Shown here piece by piece: positions 1 through 5,477 of a stretch of 5,522 bases of DNA. The translations under genes were made by a program, and so were the position numbers. The notes beneath the pieces are model-generated. The model saw only the letters and a list, made by a program, of their open reading frames with translations. It made no database searches and was not told where the DNA came from. Within the stretch, counting starts at the first letter, position 1, and each line of letters starts with the position of its first letter. The stretch is from an uncultured Elioraea sp. (lineage in GTDB: Bacteria; Pseudomonadota; Alphaproteobacteria; Acetobacterales; Acetobacteraceae): the NCBI GenBank assembly GCA_937995555.1, contig CALKJX010000053.1, forward strand, positions 1 through 5,522, written 5' to 3'.

Positions 1-7
1 GGGGTCC

Positions 8-30
8 GGGGGGACCACCGTGGTCCCCCC
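8..30 (+). terminator. GC-rich hairpin, possible terminator of an upstream unit
   Basis: Positions 8-17 (GGGGGGACCA) are perfectly complementary to 21-30 (TGGTCCCCCC) around a three-base CCG loop. This is a 10-bp stem, mostly G-C, just ahead of the amidohydrolase gene. No T-run follows on either strand, so it is not a textbook intrinsic terminator. It may be a stabilising 3' end or a readthrough attenuator. It does not sequester the downstream ribosome binding site at 42-47. A GTG at 20-22 in the amidohydrolase frame lies inside the hairpin, which makes that codon an unlikely start. Confidence 0.35.
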
Positions 31-41
31 GGCGCTTGAAC

Positions 42-47
42 AGGAGA
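42..47 (+). promoter_or_regulatory. Ribosome binding site fixing the amidohydrolase start
   Basis: AGGAGA is a strong Shine-Dalgarno match, separated by five bases from the ATG at 53. It favours this ATG over the upstream in-frame GTG at 20, which has no such site and sits in a hairpin. Confidence 0.75.
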
Positions 48-52
48 CCTGG

Positions 53-1228
53 ATGCCCGTCCCGAACCGCCTCGCCGCCATGGCGCCCGAACTGACCGAG
101 TGGCGCCGCGATCTGCACGCCCATCCCGAACTCGGACTCGAGGAGCACCGCACCTCCGAGATCGTCGCGACCAAGCTCGCCGAGTGGGGCATCGCCGTGC
201 ATCGAGGTCTCGCGCGCACCGGCGTGGTCGGGACGCTCAAGGTCGGCAACAGCCCCCGCGCCATCGGCATCCGCGCCGACATGGACGCACTCGCGATGGA
301 GGAGGCGAACGACTTCCCCCACCGATCGCGCAACCCCGGCCGGATGCACGCCTGCGGCCATGACGGCCACACCACCATGCTGTTGGGCGCGGCCAAGTAC
401 CTGGCCGAGACACGCAACTTCGACGGCACGGTTCACTTCATCTTCCAGCCGGCCGAGGAAGGCGCGGGCGGCGGGCGGATCATGGTCGAGGAGGGGCTGT
501 TCGACCTCTTCCCCTGCGACCGCGTATTCGGCGCGCATAACGACTACCAGATGCCGGTGGGCGAGATGGCCGTCGCCGAAGGCGCCGTCTCCGCCGCCTC
601 CGACCGCTTCACCATCACCATCACCGGCAAGGGCGGTCATGCCGCGCGGCCGCATCAGGCTATCGACCCGGTGATCGTCGGTTCGCACATCGTGCTCGCG
701 TTGCAGAACATCGTCTCGCGCGGCATCGATCCGGCCGATCCGGCGGTCCTGTCGATCACCCAGTTCCACGCCGGCTCGACCGGCAACGTCATCCCCGAGG
801 ATGCGATGCTGAACGGCACGGTGCGCACGCGCAGCCCCGAGGTGCAGGACCTGATCGCGCGGCGCATGGAGGAGATCGCGCAGTCGGTCGCGGCCGCCTT
901 CGGCGCCACCGTCACCGTCGACTATCGCCGCGGCTACCCGCCGGTGATCAACGCGCCCGACGCGACCGAGGCGGCGGCGCGCGCGGCCGAGGCGCTGCTG
1001 GGCGAGGGCAAGGTGCACCGCACCCTGCCGGTGCGCATGGGCGGCGAGGATTTCAGCTACATGGCGCAGAAGGTGCCGGGCTGCTTCGTGCGCATCGGCC
1101 AGCGCGGCAGGGACGGTGCCGGCAGCGTGCCGGTGCACAACCCGCGCTACGACTTCAACGACGAGATCCTGCCGATCGGCGCGGCCTTCTGGGCGCAGCT
1201 GGTCGAGCAGGAACTGCCGCGGCGCTGA
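53..1228 (+). CDS. M20 family metallo-amidohydrolase (aminoacylase / hippurate hydrolase-like)
   Basis: Predicted 391-residue cytoplasmic hydrolase that cleaves the amide bond of N-acyl amino acids or similar conjugates (hippurate hydrolase, N-acyl-L-amino acid amidohydrolase and IAA-amino acid hydrolase family). The length is normal for the family. Visible motifs are RADMDAL (74-80), HACGHDGHTTML (99-110), FQPAEEG (131-137), GAHN (160-163), the dimerisation-domain stretch KGGHAARPH (193-201), GGEDFSY (330-336) and VHNPRYDFND (361-370). The five family metal ligands correspond to Cys101, His103, Glu136, His162 and His362, so the enzyme should be active. No signal peptide is seen. One local oddity is HNDYQMPVG after the fourth ligand, where many relatives have an HNWPG-like sequence. 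The ATG at 53 is chosen for its AGGAGA site. The gene converges on ppk2, with six bases between the stops. The substrate cannot be read from sequence, so no gene symbol is given. Confidence 0.93.
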   Translation: MPVPNRLAAMAPELTEWRRDLHAHPELGLEEHRTSEIVATKLAEWGIAVHRGLARTGVVGTLKVGNSPRAIGIRADMDALAMEEANDFPHRSRNPGRMHACGHDGHTTMLLGAAKYLAETRNFDGTVHFIFQPAEEGAGGGRIMVEEGLFDLFPCDRVFGAHNDYQMPVGEMAVAEGAVSAASDRFTITITGKGGHAARPHQAIDPVIVGSHIVLALQNIVSRGIDPADPAVLSITQFHAGSTGNVIPEDAMLNGTVRTRSPEVQDLIARRMEEIAQSVAAAFGATVTVDYRRGYPPVINAPDATEAAARAAEALLGEGKVHRTLPVRMGGEDFSYMAQKVPGCFVRIGQRGRDGAGSVPVHNPRYDFNDEILPIGAAFWAQLVEQELPRR

Positions 1229-1234
1229 GGCGGA

Positions 1235-2137
1235 TCAGTCCTTCTCGGCGACGAGCTTCGCCCGCGCCTCTGCGAGCCTTGCCTTCTCCTCCGCCGGCAG
1301 GGAGGGGAAGGCGAGGTCGAGCGCACCCAGCGTCGCCAGCAGCGCGCCGGCCACCACCAGGCGGGAGAACCACTTGTTGTCCGCCGGCACCACGTACCAG
1401 GGCGCGTGCGGGGCGGCGGTCGCGCGGATCGCCGCCTCGTAGGCCTCCATGTAGTCCTTCCAGTGCCCCCGCTCGGCGACGTCGCGCGAGGAGAACTTCC
1501 AGTTCTTCTCTGGGTGGTCGATCCGTTCGAGGAAGCGCTTCTTCTGCTCCCTGCGCGAGACGTGCAGGAACACCTTCACGATCGCCGTGCCCTGGTTGGC
1601 GAGATAGCGCTCGTAGGCGGCGATGTCCTCGAGCCGGCGGTCGAACAGGCGTTTGCCGCGCACCGTGTCGGGCAGCTTCTGGCGCGCGAGGATCTCGGGA
1701 TGCACGCGCACCACGAGAACCTCCTCGTACCAGGATCGGTTGTGGATGCCGATATGGCCGCGCGCGGGCAGCCGGCGCACGTGCCGCCACAGGAAGTCGT
1801 GATCCAGCTCCTCGGCATGCGGCGCCTTGAAGCTGAAGACGTCGCAGCCCTGCGGGTTCACCCCGCTCATCACGTGCTTGATCGTGCCATCCTTGCCGGC
1901 CGCATCCATCGCCTGAAGGATCAGCAGCACCGACCACTGGTCCTGGGCATAGAGTTTGGCCTGTTCCTCGGCGAGCAGCGCGGTGCCGCGCGCGAGCAGT
2001 TCGCGCGCCTCGGCCCTGCTGTAGTCGAGCCCGGCCGTATCGGCGGGGTCATAGTCGGCGAGGTGGAAGCCTTTGCCCTTGGTCACCCGATAACGGGCCA
2101 GCAGCTTGCCGAACTTGCCGCGCAACGCCTTGTCCAT
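1235..2137 (-). CDS. ppk2: PPK2 family polyphosphate:nucleotide phosphotransferase (class III-like)
   Basis: Predicted 300-residue cytoplasmic kinase that transfers phosphate from inorganic polyphosphate to nucleotides, linking polyphosphate stores to the ADP/ATP pool. A P-loop-type Walker A lies at 76-85 (AMDAAGKDGT, Lys82). The second family signature, HNRSWYEEVLVVRVH (132-146), holds the Arg and acidic residues of the Walker B/lid region. KNWKFS (211-216), ERGHWKDYMEAYE (222-234) and APWYVVPADNKWF (245-257) complete the core. The MDxAGKDG form of Walker A and the NRSWYEEVLV form resemble class III enzymes, which can act on both AMP and ADP. Class I proteins usually have a GRDAAGKGG-like loop. 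The class assignment is inference. An in-frame ATG nine codons upstream (2162-2164) is possible, but the ATG at 2135-2137 follows GGGGAGAG (2150-2143) at good spacing. The gene is transcribed divergently from the repeat-protein operon and appears monocistronic. Confidence 0.93.
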   Translation of the reverse strand: MDKALRGKFGKLLARYRVTKGKGFHLADYDPADTAGLDYSRAEARELLARGTALLAEEQAKLYAQDQWSVLLILQAMDAAGKDGTIKHVMSGVNPQGCDVFSFKAPHAEELDHDFLWRHVRRLPARGHIGIHNRSWYEEVLVVRVHPEILARQKLPDTVRGKRLFDRRLEDIAAYERYLANQGTAIVKVFLHVSRREQKKRFLERIDHPEKNWKFSSRDVAERGHWKDYMEAYEAAIRATAAPHAPWYVVPADNKWFSRLVVAGALLATLGALDLAFPSLPAEEKARLAEARAKLVAEKD

Positions 2138-2164
2138 GCCGTCTCTCCCCGCCGGTCCGCTCAC

Positions 2165-2194
2165 ACGCTACGGTGGCATGTCACCGGATCGCAA
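2165..2194 (-). promoter_or_regulatory. Possible sigma70-type promoter of ppk2
   Basis: On the minus strand, TTGCGA (2194-2189; four of six matches to TTGACA) and TAGCGT (2170-2165; three of six to TATAAT) are separated by 18 bases. Transcription would start near 2158, about 20 bases before the ppk2 ATG and just ahead of its ribosome binding site. The position is right, but the box matches are modest and chance matches are common in DNA of this composition. Confidence 0.3.
2172..2185. promoter_or_regulatory. Operator-like dyad in the spacer of the possible ppk2 promoter
   Basis: GGTGGCATGTCACC is an inverted repeat in which 12 of 14 bases are symmetrical. The one asymmetric pair is a G/T. 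It lies wholly between the proposed -35 and -10 boxes of ppk2, where a repressor, or a MerR-type activator that untwists a long spacer, would bind. No regulator gene is in the window. The symmetry is visible; the function is inference. Confidence 0.3.
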
Positions 2195-2201
2195 CATCCG
2201 G
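2184..2201. promoter_or_regulatory. Inverted repeat CCGGAT-N6-ATCCGG in the divergent intergenic region
   Basis: A perfect 6-bp inverted repeat (2184-2189 and 2196-2201) is separated by CGCAAC. It overlaps the proposed -35 of ppk2 and adjoins the dyad at 2172-2185. It could be a protein-binding site or a small hairpin in the leader of the divergent operon. Confidence 0.3.
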
Positions 2202-2204
2202 CGT

Positions 2205-2216
2205 GCCGGGCCCGGC
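2205..2216. repeat. 12-bp perfect palindrome
   Basis: GCCGGGCCCGGC is a perfect palindrome three bases after the preceding inverted repeat. Palindromes of G and C alone arise often by chance in a genome this GC-rich, so its value lies mainly in the clustering of three dyads within 45 bases. Confidence 0.3.
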
Positions 2217-2223
2217 GGACCGG

Positions 2224-2253
2224 TTGCACTCCCGGAAGGGGACGTGGCATCGT
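2224..2253 (+). promoter_or_regulatory. Weak candidate promoter for the repeat-protein operon
   Basis: TTGCAC (2224-2229) and CATCGT (2248-2253) are 18 bases apart and would start transcription near 2260, giving a leader of about 45 bases. Each box matches the sigma70 consensus at only three of six positions. It is the best candidate I can see before the first gene of the plus-strand operon, but it is poorly supported. Confidence 0.18.
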
Positions 2254-2287
2254 CGCGTAGGGGTAGACCAGCATCCGCCCGCCGCGC

Positions 2288-2296
2288 GGAGGAGAG
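2288..2296 (+). promoter_or_regulatory. Ribosome binding site fixing the repeat-protein start
   Basis: GGAGGAGAG is a near-perfect anti-16S match just ahead of the tandem codons GTG (2301-2303) and ATG (2304-2306). It places the start here and excludes the longer in-frame opening back to 2106, which would run into ppk2. The ATG is preferred because of codon type, but GTG is possible and would add one residue. Confidence 0.75.
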
Positions 2297-2303
2297 TACG
2301 GTG

Positions 2304-3527
2304 ATGCAACGTCGATGGCCTGTGATCGCGGGTCTCCTTCTGGTCGCGGCTGCGCTCTGGGACACGCCGGCAGCGGCGCAGGCGCAGCGCCAGCAGCCTG
2401 CACCGAGCTTCACGCTCAAGAACGAGGGCGATGTCACGGTCTACGAGCTGTTCGTCGCCCGCGGCGGCACGGGCGCGCGCAACTGGGGCCCGGACCGTCT
2501 CGGCGCCGAGATGGTGCCCGCGGGGCGCAGTTTCGTCGTGCGCCTGCCGGCCGGGTTCGGCTGCTCGGCCGACATCCGCATCGTCTTCGACGACGGCGCC
2601 GAGGATATCCGCGAGCGTGTGGACATTTGCCGCGAGCGCGAGGTCATCGCGGCGCGCAGCGGGCCAACGGCAGCGCCGGACCGGGATGTCGAGCTCGTCA
2701 ACGCCGGGCCGCGCACGATCATGTATCTCTACATCCGCCCCGCCGGCGGCAACGAGTGGCTCGATGACCGGCTCGGCAGTGCGGTTTTCGAGGCGGGGGC
2801 GCGCTTCACCGCGCAGGTGCCCGATCTGGGGTGCAGCTACGACATCCGCGTCGAGTACGACAACGAGGCCGCCGAGGAACGGCGGAACGTCGATCTCTGC
2901 GCCATCGCGCCGCTGACGATCGCGCCGGGCTGGACGGTCGCCGAGGATCTTGCCGAGTTCACGCCCGGCTCCGTCGGCCCTGGTGCGGCGCCGGGGGCGA
3001 CCGGATCGCGCGTGACACTGATCAACCGCTCGGGCCGCACCGTGTTCACGGTCCATGTCTTTCCCGACGGCGCGCGCGATGAGGGCGAGGATCGGCTCGG
3101 CGTACGCGTGCTGTCGGATGGCGAGACGATCGACATGGACGTCGATACCGCCCAGGGCTGCAGCTTCACGGTGTGGATCAAGTATGGCGACGGCACGCGC
3201 GAGGAGAGATCCGGTGTCGACCTCTGCCGGACCAGCGAACTGGTGATCGAGGCGGGCTGGGTCGATGCGCCAGCGGCCGGTTCGGTGCGGTTCGTCAATG
3301 CGGGGCCTGCGCCGATCATCGCGCTCCACGTCGACCCGCCGGGCGCCGGCCGTGGTCCGGACCGGCTGGGCGAGCGGGTCCTCGGGGTCGGCCGGTCGCT
3401 CGCGCTGGCGCCGCCGCAGGAGGGGGTGTGCGCCTACGACGTGACGGCCCGGTTCCGCAATGGGCAGGAGGCGCGCGTCGCCGGTGCCGATCTGTGCGCC
3501 GGCGACGAGATCACGTTGGCACCGTGA
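2304..3527 (+). CDS. Exported protein of four tandem cysteine-paired repeats, function unknown
   Basis: Predicted 407-residue protein that I cannot assign to a named function. Residues 1-27 look like a Sec signal peptide: basic MQRRW, a hydrophobic core, then PAAAQA with likely cleavage after residue 25 or 27. The mature part consists of four repeats at about 35-116, 128-207, 236-317 and 327-407. Each begins with a beta-like stretch (for example ELVNAGPRTIMYLYIRP), then has an invariant DRLG (64, 155, 263 and 353), then two cysteines exactly 22 positions apart: 87/109, 177/199, 286/308 and 376/398. The second cysteine ends a [VA]D[IL]C motif. The segment between the cysteines is acidic, with YDIR-like and YD[DN]G-like sequence. 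One disulfide per domain in an all-beta fold is a reasonable inference for an exported protein. No catalytic motif, lipobox or membrane segment is seen. I recall short alphaproteobacterial proteins with this pattern being left hypothetical or mislabelled, but could not check. It lies 14 bases ahead of the EF-hand gene, probably in one operon. Confidence 0.85.
   Translation: MQRRWPVIAGLLLVAAALWDTPAAAQAQRQQPAPSFTLKNEGDVTVYELFVARGGTGARNWGPDRLGAEMVPAGRSFVVRLPAGFGCSADIRIVFDDGAEDIRERVDICREREVIAARSGPTAAPDRDVELVNAGPRTIMYLYIRPAGGNEWLDDRLGSAVFEAGARFTAQVPDLGCSYDIRVEYDNEAAEERRNVDLCAIAPLTIAPGWTVAEDLAEFTPGSVGPGAAPGATGSRVTLINRSGRTVFTVHVFPDGARDEGEDRLGVRVLSDGETIDMDVDTAQGCSFTVWIKYGDGTREERSGVDLCRTSELVIEAGWVDAPAAGSVRFVNAGPAPIIALHVDPPGAGRGPDRLGERVLGVGRSLALAPPQEGVCAYDVTARFRNGQEARVAGADLCAGDEITLAP
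2406..3524 (+). repeat. Four tandem ~80-residue protein repeats (DRLG ... C-x21-C)
   Basis: The repeat units lie at about 2406-2651, 2685-2924, 3009-3254 and 3282-3524. All four share an opening strand with a conserved Asn, the tetrapeptide DRLG, a Gly a few residues later, and C-x21-C. The distance from the Asp of DRLG to the first Cys is 23, 22, 23 and 23 residues. Linkers are about 11, 28 and 9 residues, the longest (Gly/Pro/Ala-rich) between units 2 and 3. The units differ clearly in DNA and protein sequence, so the duplications are old and under selection rather than a recent expansion. Confidence 0.85.
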
Positions 3528-3541
3528 GGGGAGGGACCAGG

Positions 3542-4408
3542 ATGCGACCGGGACATCTCGTGTTTGCTGCGGCGCTGCTGGGGGCAGAGCCGACCGCCGC
3601 CCAGGATGTCGCCTTGCCCGAGCCGATGCAGGGGCTCTGGATCTCGGGCGAATGCGCGGCACCCGAGGCGATGCTGTTCGCCACCCATCGCGGCTGGGCG
3701 ATGCTGCCCACGGGCGGCACCCAGCGTCTGTGGCGGATCACGCGCACCGGCACGGTCGGTGACGGGTTCACCCTCGTGGTCGGCGACGACGAGGAGCATA
3801 CGCGGCTGCTGCTGCGTGCCACGTCGGCCGGACTTGAGACGCGCGAACCGCCCGAGAAGCTCGCCGATGCCGACCTGCCCGGCGATGCCCCGGCCCGGCC
3901 GTTCCGGCGCTGCCCGGCGCTCCCGACGCCGCTCGCATTGCTGCACGGCGAGGGCCTCTCGTTCCTCGGCGCGCTCGACGGGATCGAGGCGGCCTGCGCG
4001 CATGGCGATGCCGCGGCCTGCATCGATGCGGTCTGGGCCTGGGCGGATGTCAGTGGCGACGGCACGCTGACAGCGGCCGAGGTCTCCAGGCTCGCGCGCG
4101 GAGTCGCGTATGCGACGATGCTCAGCCAGGGCACGGAGATGGAGGAACTCGCGGCCGCGCTGGGGGCGGGCGCGCTCGGCGGCGTGGCGGTGGGCTGGGC
4201 GCTGATCGCGAGTTTCGACTACGACGGTTCGGCTTCGCTCTCCAGGACCGAGGTGATGCAGGACCGGTTCCCGCCTCCCGGCCTGGCGGGCGCGGTCGCC
4301 GCTGCCCCGTCGCTGCCCGGCCCGGGTGTGAGCCTGTCGGGGCAGCTCGGTGCGCTCAAGGCGCTGTTCGAGGAACTGGCGCCGCTGCTTGGCCTGCCGG
4401 GGAACTGA
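3542..4408 (+). CDS. Exported EF-hand calcium-binding protein with glycine-zipper segment
   Basis: Predicted 288-residue protein of unknown function. Residues 1-20 resemble a short Sec signal peptide ending PTAA before Gln21. Residues 28-124 form an uncharacterised domain opening MQGLWISGEC, with cysteines 38 and 124; two further cysteines lie at 152 and 160. The first EF-hand loop is DVSGDGTLTAAE (169-180), with ligands at positions 1, 3, 5, 7, 9 and 12. The second is DYDGSASLSRTE (226-237), with Asp at 1 and 3, Ser at 5, 7 and 9, and Glu at 12. It has Ala at position 6, where Gly is usual. Between them, residues 203-225 are uncharged and hydrophobic and contain Gly210, Gly214 and Gly218, a GxxxGxxxG zipper. 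This segment may cross or insert into a membrane. The ATG follows AGGGGAGGG and lies 14 bases after the previous stop, so the two genes are probably co-transcribed. The 3' end overlaps the epimerase gene. Calcium binding is well supported; the cellular role is not known. Confidence 0.85.
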   Translation: MRPGHLVFAAALLGAEPTAAQDVALPEPMQGLWISGECAAPEAMLFATHRGWAMLPTGGTQRLWRITRTGTVGDGFTLVVGDDEEHTRLLLRATSAGLETREPPEKLADADLPGDAPARPFRRCPALPTPLALLHGEGLSFLGALDGIEAACAHGDAAACIDAVWAWADVSGDGTLTAAEVSRLARGVAYATMLSQGTEMEELAAALGAGALGGVAVGWALIASFDYDGSASLSRTEVMQDRFPPPGLAGAVAAAPSLPGPGVSLSGQLGALKALFEELAPLLGLPGN

Positions 4409-5477
4409 ACGGTCCGGCGAGACGGCGGATCGCGGCAGCGACGCGGAACCGCGCGTGCCCGTCGTGGCGCGGCGGGTGACGCGGGCGCGGCGCGCGCACG
4501 GCCGCCGCGAGCGAGGCGGCATCGGCCAGCCGATTGGTGCCCGCGACGATGGTCGCCGGGCGCTCGGTGGTCGGCCGCAGCGTCACGCAGGGGATTCCGA
4601 GATGGCTCGTTTCCTCCTGCACGCCGCCGGAATCGGTGATCACCACGGCCGCGCGCGAGACGAGGGCGAGAAACGCGACGTAACCGAGCGGTGGCAGGGC
4701 GCGGACGCCCGGCGGCAGCGCGAGCCCGGCCTCGTCGAGCCGCCGCCGCGTACGCGGATGCAGCGGGAACAGCAGCGGCAGGTCGCGCGCGACCTCGCCG
4801 AGGGCGGCGAGCAGGGCCGCGAGCGTGCGAGGCTGATCGACATTCGCCGGGCGGTGCAGCGTGACGACGCCGTAGCCGCCGGGCGCGACGCCGAACGCGT
4901 CCGGCCCGGGATGCGCTGCGATTGCCGGGCGCATCACCTCCAGCGTGTCGATCGTGATGTCGCCCACGCGCTCGATGTGCGCCGGATCGATCCCCTCGCG
5001 CAGCAGATTGGCGTCTGCCGCCGTCTCCGTTGTCCAGAGGATGTCGGCGGCGTGGTCGGTGAGGATGCGGTTCATCTCCTCGGGCATGGTGCGGTCGCCG
5101 CTGCGCAGCCCCGCCTCCAGATGGGCAAGCCGCACGCGGTGATGCATCGCGGCAATGGCGGCGGCGAGCGTGGCGTGCACGTCGCCCACCACGACCACGA
5201 GATCGGGCGGGGCGGCCGCCAGCACCCGGTCATAGGCCTCGATGGTCCGACCGATCGTCTCGCCATGGCTGCCGGCGGCGATGCCGAGCGGGATGTGCGG
5301 TTCCGGCAGGCCGAGTTCAGCCATGATGTCGCCGACCATCGCCGCGTCGCTGTGCTGGCCGGTGTGCACCAGCAGCGGGCGGCACCAGGCCTCATCCTTC
5401 AGCGCCCACCACAGCGGCGCGACCTTCATCAGGTTCGGCCGCGCCGCCGCGACCAGGTGCACCGTGAACCGGCTCAC
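4356..5477 (-). CDS. wecB: UDP-N-acetylglucosamine 2-epimerase (non-hydrolysing, WecB type)
   Basis: Predicted 373-residue cytoplasmic enzyme that interconverts UDP-GlcNAc and UDP-ManNAc, supplying ManNAc-type sugars for surface polysaccharide. The length matches the family. Motifs in order are ARPNLMKVAP (12-21) near the N-terminus, HTGQHSD (38-44), VVGDVHAT (96-103), HLEAGLRSGDRTMPEEMNR (119-137), LHRPANVD (207-214), LFPLHPRTR (236-244), ITDSGGVQEE (280-289) and RPTTERPATIVAGTNRL (301-317). Residues matching the E. coli WecB catalytic Asp95, Glu117, Glu131 and His213 are Asp99, Glu121, Glu133 and His208, so activity is expected. The start is GTG, five bases after GGAG (5486-5483), and overlaps the stop of the preceding minus-strand gene. 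The C-terminal segment is less conserved: HDG replaces the usual WDG at 338-340, and an Ala/Pro-rich tail of about 19 residues runs antisense into the EF-hand gene. The sugar product could be confirmed only from the rest of the locus. Confidence 0.92.
   Translation of the reverse strand: MSRFTVHLVAAARPNLMKVAPLWWALKDEAWCRPLLVHTGQHSDAAMVGDIMAELGLPEPHIPLGIAAGSHGETIGRTIEAYDRVLAAAPPDLVVVVGDVHATLAAAIAAMHHRVRLAHLEAGLRSGDRTMPEEMNRILTDHAADILWTTETAADANLLREGIDPAHIERVGDITIDTLEVMRPAIAAHPGPDAFGVAPGGYGVVTLHRPANVDQPRTLAALLAALGEVARDLPLLFPLHPRTRRRLDEAGLALPPGVRALPPLGYVAFLALVSRAAVVITDSGGVQEETSHLGIPCVTLRPTTERPATIVAGTNRLADAASLAAAVRAPRPRHPPRHDGHARFRVAAAIRRLAGPFSSPAGQAAAPVPRTAP

Noticed and set aside
20..52. GTG at 20 as the amidohydrolase start, adding 11 residues
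   Set aside because: The codon lies inside the 8-30 hairpin without a ribosome binding site. The ATG at 53 has AGGAGA at five-base spacing, and the protein then begins like its family.
1155..1937. Second minus-strand frame within ppk2 (260 codons)
   Set aside because: It is an out-of-frame reading of ppk2, with Arg/Ala/Gly-rich sequence and no motif.
2162..2164. Upstream ATG for ppk2, nine codons earlier
   Set aside because: The ATG at 2135-2137 has the better Shine-Dalgarno spacing. The extra residues (MSGPAGRDG) are not family sequence, and the possible promoter would leave no leader for the longer form.
2205..2216. The palindrome GCCGGGCCCGGC as a terminator or attachment site
   Set aside because: It has no loop, no T-run and no integrase or mobile gene nearby; it is listed only as part of a dyad cluster.
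1406..2260. Plus-strand open frame of 284 codons opposite ppk2
   Set aside because: It is the antisense of a kinase gene with intact Walker A and lid motifs; no domain or ribosome binding site supports it.
2106..2303. Longer start for the four-repeat protein, back to 2106
   Set aside because: It would overlap the start of ppk2 on the other strand and add non-conserved Arg/Pro-rich sequence ahead of a clear signal peptide. GGAGGAGAG fixes the start near 2301-2304.
2181..3662. Long minus-strand open frame of 493 codons opposite the repeat protein
   Set aside because: It is an antisense shadow produced by the high GC content. It is Arg/Ala/Asp-rich, has no recognisable motif, and lies opposite a gene with a signal peptide and conserved repeats.
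3434..4522. Minus-strand open frame of 362 codons opposite the EF-hand gene
   Set aside because: It has low-complexity Arg-rich sequence, overlaps three genes better supported by motifs, and shows no domain.
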